The notes below the pieces were generated by a model. That model had not been told where the DNA came from. It saw nothing but the letters and a program-made list of their open reading frames with translations, and did not search any database. The translations under genes and the position numbers were made by a program. A DNA stretch of 7,740 nucleotides from Pseudomonadota bacterium (GTDB lineage: Bacteria > Pseudomonadota > Alphaproteobacteria > Rhodospirillales > Magnetospirillaceae): the NCBI GenBank assembly GCA_023437865.1, contig JAEZFE010000486.1, forward strand, positions 1-7,740. The letters are read 5' to 3'. This document shows positions 1 to 7,740 of this stretch, piece after piece; the stretch's first letter is position 1; each line of letters opens with the position of its first letter.

Positions 1-125
1 GCGCCGCCGGACTCAGCCAGAACCTTGGTGATCGCCGCGGTCAACGAGGTCTTGCCATGGTCAACGTGACCAATGGTGCCGATGTTGCAGTGCGGCTTGT
101 TGCGCTCGAATTTCGCCTTAGCCAT
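1..125 (-). CDS. tuf: Elongation factor Tu, N-terminal 41 codons (partial at window edge)
   Basis: EF-Tu is the cytosolic GTPase that delivers aminoacyl-tRNA to the ribosomal A site. Only the first 41 codons plus two bases are in the window; the rest lies beyond base 1. The N-terminus reads [12 protein letters not shown], followed by the G1 P-loop GHVDHGKT at about residues 18-25 and the helix [16 protein letters not shown]. This is the family's standard opening, including the His-Val-Asp-His-Gly-Lys core that binds GTP phosphates. The ATG at 125-123 is preceded by GGAG (138-135) at a 9-nt spacing, which fixes the start. It lies 37 bp after the fusA stop and is the fourth gene of the str operon, so it is probably co-transcribed from the rpsL promoter. 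Many proteobacteria carry a second tuf copy elsewhere; this window cannot show whether this one does. The identification is certain. Confidence 0.98.
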   Translation of the reverse strand, partial: MAKAKFERNKPHCNIGTIGHVDHGKTSLTAAITKVLAESGG

Positions 126-162
126 ATCTCTCTACTCCGTCCTCGAATCGGGGTTTATCGGT

Positions 163-2229
163 TTAGCCGGCCAGCCTTGCCCGGATGGCCTCGGCGACAT
201 TGCCGGGGACTTCCGAGTAATGATCGAAGACCATTATGAACTGGGCACGGCCCTGCGACATCGAGCGCAGGGTATTCACATAGCCGAACATGTTGGCCAA
301 CGGAACCATGGCGGTGACCACGCGGGCGTTGCCCCGTTGATCCATGCCGTTGACCAGGCCACGACGGCTGTTCAGGTCGTCGATGACGTCGCCCAGGTAG
401 TCGTCGGGAGTGACCACCTCGACCCGCATCACCGGCTCCAACAGCTTCGGACCGGCCTTGGCGACGGCGTCGCGGCAGGCGGCCCGGGCCGCGATCTCGA
501 ACGCCAGCGCCGACGAATCGACGTCGTGGCTGGCGCCATCCATGAGCGAGACCTTGAGGTCGATCATCGGGAAGCCGGCAATGACGCCGCTTTCGATGGC
601 CGATGCCAAGCCCTTTTCGACGCCCGGAACGAATTCCTTCGGCACCGAGCCGCCCGCTGCCTTGTTGTCGAAGACGAAGCCGGTGGCGGGCGCGCCCGGC
701 TCGACCTTGACCTTCACGCGGGCGAACTGGCCCAGCTTGTCATGGCTGACCTCCGCCTCCGCCGCGTGCGAGACGGTTTCGCGGTAGGCCACCTGCGGGG
801 TGCCCACGCTCGCGTCCACCTTGAACTCGCGGCGCATGCGGTCGACGATGATTTCGAGATGCAGCTCGCCCATGCCCTTGATCACGGTCTGGCCGGATTC
901 GGGGTCGGTGGCAATGCGGCAGGACGGGTCCTCGGCGGCGAGGCGAGCCAGCGCCATGCCCATCTTCTCGTGATCGCCCTCGGTCTTGGCCTCGACCGCA
1001 ACCTCGATCACCGGTTCCGGCGTCTCGATGCGCTCCAGCACCACCTCGGCGCCGGGGGCGCACAGGGTATCGCCGGTGGCCGTATCGGCCAAACCAACGA
1101 AGGCGACGATGTCACCGGCGCAGGCGCCCTTGATCTCTTCGCGGGAATTGGCGTGCATGAGCACCATACGGCCCACGTGCTCGCGCCCTGCCCTGACGGC
1201 GTTGACCACGTCGTCGCCCGCCTTGACGGTGCCCGAATAGACGCGCACGAAGGTCAGCGACCCCACCAGCGGGTCGTTCATCACTTTGAAGGCAAGGCCG
1301 GCGAAAGGCTCATCATCGGAGGCGCGGCGCACGATCTCATCGCGCGAGCCGGCGGCCACACCGGTGACGGCGGGAATGTCGGCCGGGGACGGCAGGTAAT
1401 CGACCACGGCGTCGAGCAGCGGCTGGACGCCCTTGTTGCGGAACGCCGAGCCGCACAGCACCGGCACGAAGGAACGCGCAATGGTGCCCATGCGAATGCA
1501 GCGCTTCAGCGTCGCCAGGTCGGGCTCACGCCCCGCGAGGTAGCTTTCCATGGCCGCATCGTCCATCTCGACAGCGGCCTCGATCAGCTGCTTGCGCGCG
1601 GCGGCGGCCTCGTCGGCCAGATCGTCAGGGATGGGGCGGTCGAAGAATTCGGCGCCCAGCGTGCCGTCCTTCCACAGGACGGCAGTATTGCGCAGCAGGT
1701 CGATGATACCGGCGAACTGGGCTTCCTTGCCCACCGGGAGCGTCAGCACGAGCGGGCGCGCACCCAGGCGGTCGGCAATCATCGCAACGGTGCCGGCCAA
1801 ATCGGCGCCGACACGATCCATCTTATTGACGAAACAAATGCGCGGCACGCCGTACTTGTCGGCCTGCCGCCACACTGTTTCGGACTGGGGCTCGACCCCG
1901 GCAACCGCATCGAACACGGTCACGGCACCATCGAGGACGCGCAAGCTGCGCTCGACCTCGATGGTGAAATCCACGTGACCGGGCGTATCGATGATGTTGA
2001 TACGGTGGTCGCGCCAGAACGCGGTGGTGGCCGCGGAGGTTATGGTGATGCCCCGTTCCTGCTCCTGCTCCATCCAGTCCATGGTGGCGGTGCCTTCGTG
2101 CACTTCGCCGATCCGGTAGGACTTTCCGGTGTAGTAGAGGATCCGCTCGGTCGTGGTCGTCTTACCAGCATCAATGTGCGCCATGATGCCGATATTACGA
2201 TAACGATCGAGTGGCGTCGAACGAGCCAT
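163..2229 (-). CDS. fusA: Elongation factor G (EF-G), with a shortened domain IV tip loop
   Basis: EF-G is the GTPase that drives tRNA-mRNA translocation and, with RRF, ribosome recycling. The protein has 688 residues, near the bottom of the usual 690-704. Visible motifs are G1 AHIDAGKT (17-24), switch I ending ERGITI (58-63), G3 DTPGHVD (81-87) and G4 NKMD (135-138). Domain III follows with [10 protein letters not shown], then domain IV with [12 protein letters not shown] (530-541) and HDVDSS (His568), and domain V with DDLNSRRG and [21 protein letters not shown]. The conserved domain IV loop that reads H-x-K-Q-S/T-G-G-x-G-Q in typical EF-G is here HDKLGQ (496-501), four residues shorter. 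His568, the counterpart of E. coli His583, is present. The start is 24 bp after the rpsG stop, behind a weak GAGAG (2238-2234). Its place between rpsG and tuf argues that it is the main housekeeping EF-G. Confidence 0.98.
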   Translation of the reverse strand: MARSTPLDRYRNIGIMAHIDAGKTTTTERILYYTGKSYRIGEVHEGTATMDWMEQEQERGITITSAATTAFWRDHRINIIDTPGHVDFTIEVERSLRVLDGAVTVFDAVAGVEPQSETVWRQADKYGVPRICFVNKMDRVGADLAGTVAMIADRLGARPLVLTLPVGKEAQFAGIIDLLRNTAVLWKDGTLGAEFFDRPIPDDLADEAAAARKQLIEAAVEMDDAAMESYLAGREPDLATLKRCIRMGTIARSFVPVLCGSAFRNKGVQPLLDAVVDYLPSPADIPAVTGVAAGSRDEIVRRASDDEPFAGLAFKVMNDPLVGSLTFVRVYSGTVKAGDDVVNAVRAGREHVGRMVLMHANSREEIKGACAGDIVAFVGLADTATGDTLCAPGAEVVLERIETPEPVIEVAVEAKTEGDHEKMGMALARLAAEDPSCRIATDPESGQTVIKGMGELHLEIIVDRMRREFKVDASVGTPQVAYRETVSHAAEAEVSHDKLGQFARVKVKVEPGAPATGFVFDNKAAGGSVPKEFVPGVEKGLASAIESGVIAGFPMIDLKVSLMDGASHDVDSSALAFEIAARAACRDAVAKAGPKLLEPVMRVEVVTPDDYLGDVIDDLNSRRGLVNGMDQRGNARVVTAMVPLANMFGYVNTLRSMSQGRAQFIMVFDHYSEVPGNVAEAIRARLAG

Positions 2230-2253
2230 TCTTCTCTCGCGGCCCCGGGCCCG

Positions 2254-2736
<483 letters not shown>

Positions 2737-3108
2737 TTACTTCGGACGCTTCGCGCCGTACTTCGAACGACGCTGCTTACGGTCCTTCACACCCTGGGTA
2801 TCCAGAGTGCCGCGGATGATGTGGTAGCGGACACCGGGAAGATCCTTCACACGGCCGCCACGGATCATCACCACCGAGTGTTCCTGAAGGTTGTGACCTT
2901 CGCCCGGGATGTAGCTGGTCACCTCGAAGCCGTTGGTCAGGCGCACGCGAGCAACCTTACGCAGCGCCGAGTTGGGCTTCTTCGGGGTGGTGGTGTAAAC
3001 GCGGGTGCAAACACCACGCTTCTGCGGGCAAGCCTCGAGGGCCGGCACCTTGTTGCGCGCCGTCAAAGGCTGGCGCGGCTTACGGATCAATTGGTTGATC
3101 GTGGGCAT
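2737..3108 (-). CDS. rpsL: 30S ribosomal protein S12
   Basis: S12 sits at the decoding centre of the 30S subunit and controls tRNA selection accuracy. The 123-residue protein has the standard length and core: [11 protein letters not shown] (24-34), [11 protein letters not shown] (41-51), [12 protein letters not shown] (67-78) and [12 protein letters not shown] (84-95). The lysines at 43 and 88 (42 and 87 without the initiator Met), the classic sites of streptomycin-resistance substitutions, are both wild type. Asp89, which is methylthiolated in E. coli, is present. The ATG at 3108-3106 is preceded by AAGGGA (3122-3117) with an 8-nt spacer, an unambiguous start. It is the first gene of the str operon and has its own promoter about 160 bp upstream, so it does not depend on rpoBC transcription. 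No oddity is seen in the protein. Confidence 0.99.
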   Translation of the reverse strand: MPTINQLIRKPRQPLTARNKVPALEACPQKRGVCTRVYTTTPKKPNSALRKVARVRLTNGFEVTSYIPGEGHNLQEHSVVMIRGGRVKDLPGVRYHIIRGTLDTQGVKDRKQRRSKYGAKRPK

Positions 3109-3116
3109 TCAGTCAT

Positions 3117-3122
3117 TCCCTT
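3117..3122 (-). promoter_or_regulatory. rpsL ribosome binding site
   Basis: On the minus strand AAGGGA lies 8 nt before the rpsL ATG (3108-3106). It also decides between two overlapping ATGs. The other one (3116-3114) directly abuts this element, is out of frame with rpsL and ends after 9 codons, so it cannot use this site efficiently. Confidence 0.8.
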
Positions 3123-3145
3123 CGGAACGGGGTGCGAGTAACCAG

Positions 3146-3192
3146 AAAAAAACCCACTGGTGGGCGTGCCACCGGGGCTTCCTTCGGGTTCC
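3146..3192 (-). promoter_or_regulatory. Attenuator-like structure in the rpsL (str operon) leader
   Basis: Read on the minus strand, CCCA-CCAG-TGGG (3164-3153) forms a short hairpin followed at once by seven T (3152-3146), the layout of an intrinsic terminator. It lies between the rpsL promoter and rpsL, so it would act on str operon transcripts. Two competing pairings overlap it. GGTGG (3173-3169) can pair with CCACC (3163-3159), which uses up the 5' arm. GGAACCC (3192-3186) can pair with GGGTTTT (3155-3149, two G-U pairs), which uses up the 3' arm and part of the U tract. Mutually exclusive folds of this kind are typical of attenuators. The terminator stem is short (4 bp plus a possible G-U), so it may be weak or coincidental. 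No ligand, leader peptide or protein partner is evident. Confidence 0.4.
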
Positions 3193-3267
3193 AGCCGCCG
3201 ACCCGTCCGGCGTTTAACAAGTTGGTTCACGGACCGAGGGCGGCGAACCGGTCCTCGGAAGCGCCGC

Positions 3268-3296
3268 ATCCTATTTATCCCCACCCGCCCCGTCAA
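3268..3296 (-). promoter_or_regulatory. Sigma-70 promoter for the str operon (rpsL-rpsG-fusA-tuf)
   Basis: On the minus strand a -35 box TTGACG (3296-3291) and a -10 box TAGGAT (3273-3268) are separated by exactly 17 bp, which is near-consensus for housekeeping sigma-70. Transcription should start near 3261 and give a leader of about 150 nt before rpsL. Position, orientation and strength suit a ribosomal-protein operon. Downstream of the -10 the leader can form further stems, such as GGACCG with CGGTCC and CGCCG with CGGCG. Confidence 0.8.
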
Positions 3297-3318
3297 GTGA
3301 AAGAGTCGGCGCCATCCA

Positions 3319-3342
3319 CGCGCGCAAACGGTCCGCGCGCAA
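3319..3342. repeat. Pair of 9-bp direct repeats between the divergent promoters
   Basis: CGCGCGCAA occurs at 3319-3327 and again at 3334-3342, 15 bp apart start to start. The pair sits between the str operon promoter (3268-3296) and the transglycosylase promoter (near 3401). It could be a binding site for a regulator of either, but in such GC-rich DNA a chance repeat is quite possible. No known operator consensus was recognised. Confidence 0.3.
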
Positions 3343-3397
3343 GAATTTCAGCGGCTTGCCTGGCGGCTCCGGCGGAGGGTTCCGGTAACCATTTTCG

Positions 3398-3406
3398 TGC
3401 TAGGAT
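3398..3406 (+). promoter_or_regulatory. Extended -10 promoter for the lytic transglycosylase gene
   Basis: TGCTAGGAT (3398-3406) matches an extended -10 (TGn followed by TAnnnT). No good -35 is present at the usual distance, which is common for extended -10 promoters. A transcript would begin near 3413, about 26 nt before the ATG at 3439. This places the possible upstream GTG at 3397 outside the message and supports the ATG as the start. Confidence 0.5.
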
Positions 3407-3438
3407 GCAACCCACGTGAGAACCAGGCGGCCAAGACC

Positions 3439-4410
3439 ATGCAAACCACGGCGACCCCGGGGATAACCGACAACGGCATCCCCACCACCCAGCGTCCCGA
3501 GCACAAGGTGGCGGCCCATATCCGCGACGCGGCCGAGACCACCGGGGTGCCGTTCGATTTCCTGTTGGCACAGGCCAACCAGGAGAGCCGCCTCAATCCC
3601 GACGCCAAGAACCGCTGCTCCTCCGCACAGGGGTTGTTCCAGTTCACCTCCGGGACCTGGGTGGACATGGTCAAGCGCCACGGCGCCGAACATGGCCTGG
3701 AGAAATACGCGGACGCCATTACCCGGGGAGCGGATGGCCGCTGGACGGTGAAGGACAAGGAACTGCGGAAGGAGATCCTGGAGCTGCGCCGCGACCCCAA
3801 GATCTCAGCATTGATGGCCGCGGAGTACGCCAAGGATAACGAGCGCATCCTGGAGGCGAAGCTAGGGCGTCAAGTGTCGACCCAAGACCTGTATCTGGCG
3901 CACTTTCTGGGCGCCGGCGGCGCGTTGAAGGTGCTCAAGGGACGCGGGGAGCCCGAATCGGACCAGCAGCCCGCGGCCCTGGCCGGCGCCGCCCAGGCCA
4001 ATCCGGAATTCTTCCATGACCCGGCGTCGGGCGAGCAGCATTCGTTGGATGCGGTTTATGCCAATGTGGGAAAGCGCTTCCGCCGCGCCATGAGCGAGGC
4101 AGCATACTTGGCCAGCCAGTTGCACCCGCAGGTGGACCTCGCGCAGCTTCGCCCCGAGATGCGTCCGGAGGAGATCCTGCCGGTCGAAGCGCCGCCAGTG
4201 CAGGAAGTGGCACTGAATACCGCCGAACCCGCCCCGACGGTCGGCAGCTTCCCCGCCCGCTTGCCGCCGCGCCCACCCAATGCTCCGCCCCGTCCCGCAG
4301 CCTTGGAAGGCCAGCCCTATCCCGTGGCCCTGCCGCCGCCGGTCACCGGAGCGCGCGCCGATGCTGGCACGCTACGCGGCTTGATGGTCATGCAGGAAGA
4401 CAAGGGTTAG
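3439..4410 (+). CDS. SLT-family lytic transglycosylase-like protein with a proline-rich tail
   Basis: Lytic transglycosylases cleave the MurNAc-GlcNAc bond of peptidoglycan, leaving 1,6-anhydro-MurNAc. The 323-residue product has the SLT/lysozyme-like signature: FLLAQANQESRLNP (41-54) with the presumed catalytic Glu49, SSAQGLFQFTSGTW (61-74), and the later DLYLAHFLGAGGA (150-162). Residues 1-25 are hydrophilic, and about 244-323 form a low-complexity tail rich in Pro and Ala. No signal peptide, lipobox or membrane segment is visible, which is odd for a wall enzyme. I chose the ATG at 3439 over the in-frame GTG at 3397 because AGGCGG (3425-3430) lies 8 nt before it and the GTG overlaps the likely -10. 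The gene is alone on the plus strand, divergent from the str operon and convergent with the histidine kinase, whose stop it overlaps. Its cellular role (division, flagellum, secretion or phage remnant) cannot be decided from the sequence. Confidence 0.85.
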   Translation: MQTTATPGITDNGIPTTQRPEHKVAAHIRDAAETTGVPFDFLLAQANQESRLNPDAKNRCSSAQGLFQFTSGTWVDMVKRHGAEHGLEKYADAITRGADGRWTVKDKELRKEILELRRDPKISALMAAEYAKDNERILEAKLGRQVSTQDLYLAHFLGAGGALKVLKGRGEPESDQQPAALAGAAQANPEFFHDPASGEQHSLDAVYANVGKRFRRAMSEAAYLASQLHPQVDLAQLRPEMRPEEILPVEAPPVQEVALNTAEPAPTVGSFPARLPPRPPNAPPRPAALEGQPYPVALPPPVTGARADAGTLRGLMVMQEDKG

Positions 4411-6092
4411 GCACCCTGCCATTTCGGCAGGGTGAACCAGAAAGTGGAGCCCCTCCCCGCCTCCGACTCGACCCAGATGTGACCACCATGGCGCTCGGCC
4501 ACGCGCTGGCAAATGGCCAGGCCGATGCCGGTGCCGTGATAGCGGTCGCGCGGGTGAAGCCGCTTAAATAGGTCGAAAATTTGGGCGTGGTATTGCGGGT
4601 CGATGCCGATGCCGTTGTCACTCACGTAAAAGGCCCAACGATCGCCACGGTCTTCACTGCCGACCACCACTTCCGGCCGCACGTCCTCGCGGCGATATTT
4701 TAGCGCGTTCCCGATCAGGTTTTGGAACAGGCTGCCCAATTGTGCCGCATCCGCTTCGACCACCGGCAGCGGCCCCTTGACCTCCACCGCGGCCTGCGCT
4801 TCAGAGATGACGCCCTTCAGGTGGGCCAGCGCTGTACTGACCAAAACGCCGGACTGCACGGGGATCAGGTTGAGCCGGCCGGTGCCGATACGGGAATACG
4901 CCAGCAGCTCGTTGATGATCGCCTGCATCCGACGTACGCCCTCGACGGTGTAGCCGATGAAGGCGTCGGCGTCGGGGTCGAGCTTGCCCTGATAGCGGCG
5001 CTGCAGCAGTTGGACATAGGAGGCGATGTTGCGCAGCGGCTCCTTCAGATCGTGGGATGCGATGTAGGCGAATTGCTCGAGGTCGGCATTGGAGCGGGCC
5101 AGATCGCGGTTGAGGCTTCCCAACTCCGCCGAGGCTTGGCGTTCCCTTGTCAGCTCGCGCACCAGCCCCCAGGCCAGGCCCGACATGACCCCAAGGCCGG
5201 CCACCACCAGAGCCAGCGAGCGCAGTGCGCGCATACGCCAACCACTCAGCGCCTCCTCTTCGCCGACCCCGACCCATACCACCAGCTTGCGCCCGGTGAG
5301 CAGCCGGTAGGCCATGACCCGTTCGACCGCGTCGTAGACCGAACGGCCCTGATAGACACCGACCGGACTTGCCGGCAACTGCGTGGTGAACAACGGACTG
5401 GAGGCCAGATTGCGCCCAACATCATCCATCTTCATGGGCTGACGCACCAACACCGCGCCATCGAGGCGGTAGATGCCGAGCGCCGGCGCCGGCCCAATGT
5501 CGAGCTGCTGGTAAAATCGCTTGAAGTAATCCACGTCCACCATGGCGGCAGCCATTCCGATGGGGACGCCGCGATGGTCGACAATCCGCCGGGCGACGGC
5601 AAACGTGTAAGTGCGAGAGGCATCGTCAAAGCCAACCTGACCGATCGCGGAGGCACCCTCCCCGCCCTGACGAAGCGTCCTGACCCAGTCGCGGTCGGCC
5701 AAGCTGGCGCCGGCGGGGTGAAAGCCGCGCGAGTCGAGGATCAGCCGGCCGGCATTGTCGACAAGATAAAGGTTGGCAAGATAGGGCGCGGCCTCAAGCA
5801 TGGCAGCGATCGCATGGCGCACCGCGGGAGCAGCCGCACCGGTCAACCCTGAAGCGGCGGCGCGGTCTGCCATCCGGTCCACCACCAATTCGGCGGCGTC
5901 GAGGGTGCGATTGGCGTGCTCGTCGAGCAACTGGGTGACTGCGGCGGTGCGCGCTTCCAGCGAGCGTAGGGTCTCGTTCCGGTCGGTCCAAATGATGAGC
6001 CCACCCACGACGCCGCTGACCACGGCGTAGAACACCGCCATGGTGACCAGCAACGCCCGGGGCTTGACGAGCCCGCGCCAGGAAGACAGCAC
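4407..6092 (-). CDS. Membrane-bound sensor histidine kinase with a periplasmic Cache-like domain
   Basis: The product is a two-component sensor kinase that should autophosphorylate on histidine and pass the phosphate to an unidentified response regulator. From the GTG start it has 561 residues: TM1 (13-35), an extracytoplasmic PDC/Cache-like sensor (about 36-290, with YLVDNAGRLILDS at 109-121 and DRDW at 133-136), and TM2 (292-311). A short helical linker (312-340) leads to HisKA with ASHDLKEPLR (phospho-acceptor His347). The HATPase domain has an N box NLIGNALKYR (458-467), G1 DNGIGID (492-498) and G2 GTGIGLAI (520-527). All catalytic motifs look intact. There is no HAMP, PAS or receiver domain. 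An in-frame ATG exists at 6233, but it lies in the rpoC terminator and upstream of the likely promoter. The GTG at 6092-6090 follows GAGG (6103-6100) at 7 nt. No partner regulator is adjacent, and the ligand is unknown. Confidence 0.9.
   Translation of the reverse strand: MLSSWRGLVKPRALLVTMAVFYAVVSGVVGGLIIWTDRNETLRSLEARTAAVTQLLDEHANRTLDAAELVVDRMADRAAASGLTGAAAPAVRHAIAAMLEAAPYLANLYLVDNAGRLILDSRGFHPAGASLADRDWVRTLRQGGEGASAIGQVGFDDASRTYTFAVARRIVDHRGVPIGMAAAMVDVDYFKRFYQQLDIGPAPALGIYRLDGAVLVRQPMKMDDVGRNLASSPLFTTQLPASPVGVYQGRSVYDAVERVMAYRLLTGRKLVVWVGVGEEEALSGWRMRALRSLALVVAGLGVMSGLAWGLVRELTRERQASAELGSLNRDLARSNADLEQFAYIASHDLKEPLRNIASYVQLLQRRYQGKLDPDADAFIGYTVEGVRRMQAIINELLAYSRIGTGRLNLIPVQSGVLVSTALAHLKGVISEAQAAVEVKGPLPVVEADAAQLGSLFQNLIGNALKYRREDVRPEVVVGSEDRGDRWAFYVSDNGIGIDPQYHAQIFDLFKRLHPRDRYHGTGIGLAICQRVAERHGGHIWVESEAGRGSTFWFTLPKWQGA
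4412..4434. terminator. Perfect stem-loop at the convergent gene ends
   Basis: CACCCTGCC (4412-4420) and GGCAGGGTG (4426-4434) form a perfect 9-bp inverted repeat around the loop ATTTC. It begins one base after the transglycosylase TAG and lies within the last codons of the kinase gene (encoding TLPKWQGA). There is no T tract on either side, so it is not a canonical intrinsic terminator. It could still stabilise the 3' end of the plus-strand mRNA or help stop convergent transcription in both directions. Confidence 0.55.
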
Positions 6093-6176
6093 GTTTCCCC
6101 CTCTTCTCGCGAACCCCCGGCGGCGGCCAGAGGACAGCCCACACTCCATCAGCAGATCCGGCACTCCCCGTAGGCG

Positions 6177-6205
6177 ATTAAACCGCGAACGGTAGGCGGG
6201 GGCAA
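6177..6205 (-). promoter_or_regulatory. Sigma-70-like promoter for the histidine kinase gene
   Basis: On the minus strand TTGCCC (6205-6200) and TTTAAT (6182-6177) are separated by 17 bp, matching 4/6 and 5/6 of the sigma-70 consensus. Transcription should start near 6170, about 77 nt before the GTG start. The promoter lies just downstream of the rpoC terminator, so the kinase gene appears to be an independent unit. Confidence 0.6.
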
Positions 6206-6231
6206 GCATCGACGCCGGAGCGGCAGGCAGC

Positions 6232-6264
6232 AAAAAGCCCCCGTCGGTATTCCGGCGGGGGCTT
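6232..6264 (-). terminator. Intrinsic terminator of rpoC (rpoBC operon)
   Basis: On the minus strand AAGCCCCCG (6264-6256) pairs perfectly with CGGGGGCTT (6243-6235) around a 12-nt loop. The loop can form a small inner CGG/CCG stem. The hairpin runs into five T (6236-6232). It begins 16 nt after the rpoC stop and is a classic rho-independent terminator. It ends the RNA polymerase transcript before the kinase gene and the str operon. Confidence 0.93.
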
Positions 6265-6280
6265 CTTGTCAGATACGTGC

Positions 6281-7740
<1,460 letters not shown>

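Noticed and set aside
2230..2253. GC-rich palindrome (GGGCCCGGGGCC) in the rpsG-fusA gap as a terminator or operator
   Set aside because: It is very short, has no U tract and lies inside a tightly packed essential operon. It is best explained by base composition.
3087..3116. A 9-codon upstream frame overlapping the rpsL start (MTECPRSTN)
   Set aside because: Its ATG abuts the only good ribosome site with no spacing, while the rpsL ATG has an ideal 8-nt spacer. A leader peptide is therefore unlikely.
3397..3438. An upstream GTG start for the transglycosylase giving an N-terminus with LGC, like a lipobox
   Set aside because: There is no hydrophobic stretch before the Cys, the codon overlaps the probable -10 element, and the ATG at 3439 has a better-placed ribosome site.
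4722..5852. A 376-codon open frame on the plus strand inside the histidine kinase gene
   Set aside because: It is fully antisense to a kinase with intact catalytic motifs, has the same biased composition, and has no convincing ribosome site.

Overview
The window is a piece of a GC-rich alphaproteobacterial chromosome. The protein sequences look like a Rhodospirillales member close to Magnetospirillum/Phaeospirillum, judged by recognition and not by a search. It covers the junction between the RNA polymerase operon and the streptomycin (str) operon. Almost everything is on the minus strand.

Read in the direction of minus-strand transcription (right to left), it opens with the C-terminal part of rpoC (7740-6281), closed by a textbook intrinsic terminator (6264-6232). 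A sigma-70-like promoter (6205-6177) then starts a gene for a membrane-bound sensor histidine kinase (6092-4407). This gene converges on a plus-strand gene for an SLT-type lytic transglycosylase (3439-4410). The two stop codons overlap by 3 bases inside TTAG, and a perfect 9-bp stem-loop follows immediately. The transglycosylase has an extended -10 promoter of its own.

Divergent from it, a strong TTGACG-17-TAGGAT promoter (3296-3268) reads into the str operon: rpsL (S12), rpsG (S7), fusA (EF-G) and the start of tuf (EF-Tu), which runs off the left edge. The four genes are tightly packed, with gaps of 12, 24 and 37 bp. The roughly 150-nt rpsL leader holds a small hairpin followed by seven U, with competing pairings, and so resembles an attenuator.

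Most of the window is core translation and transcription machinery and is ordinary. Three points stand out. The EF-G lacks four residues in the domain IV tip loop that normally carries the Q-S/T-G-G motif facing the decoding centre. A kinase/transglycosylase pair sits between rpoC and rpsL. The rpsL leader looks attenuator-like. I see no CRISPR array, insertion sequence, prophage, tRNA, rRNA or defence system. The regions without genes are 3109-3438, holding two divergent promoters and a leader, and 6093-6280, holding a terminator and a promoter.
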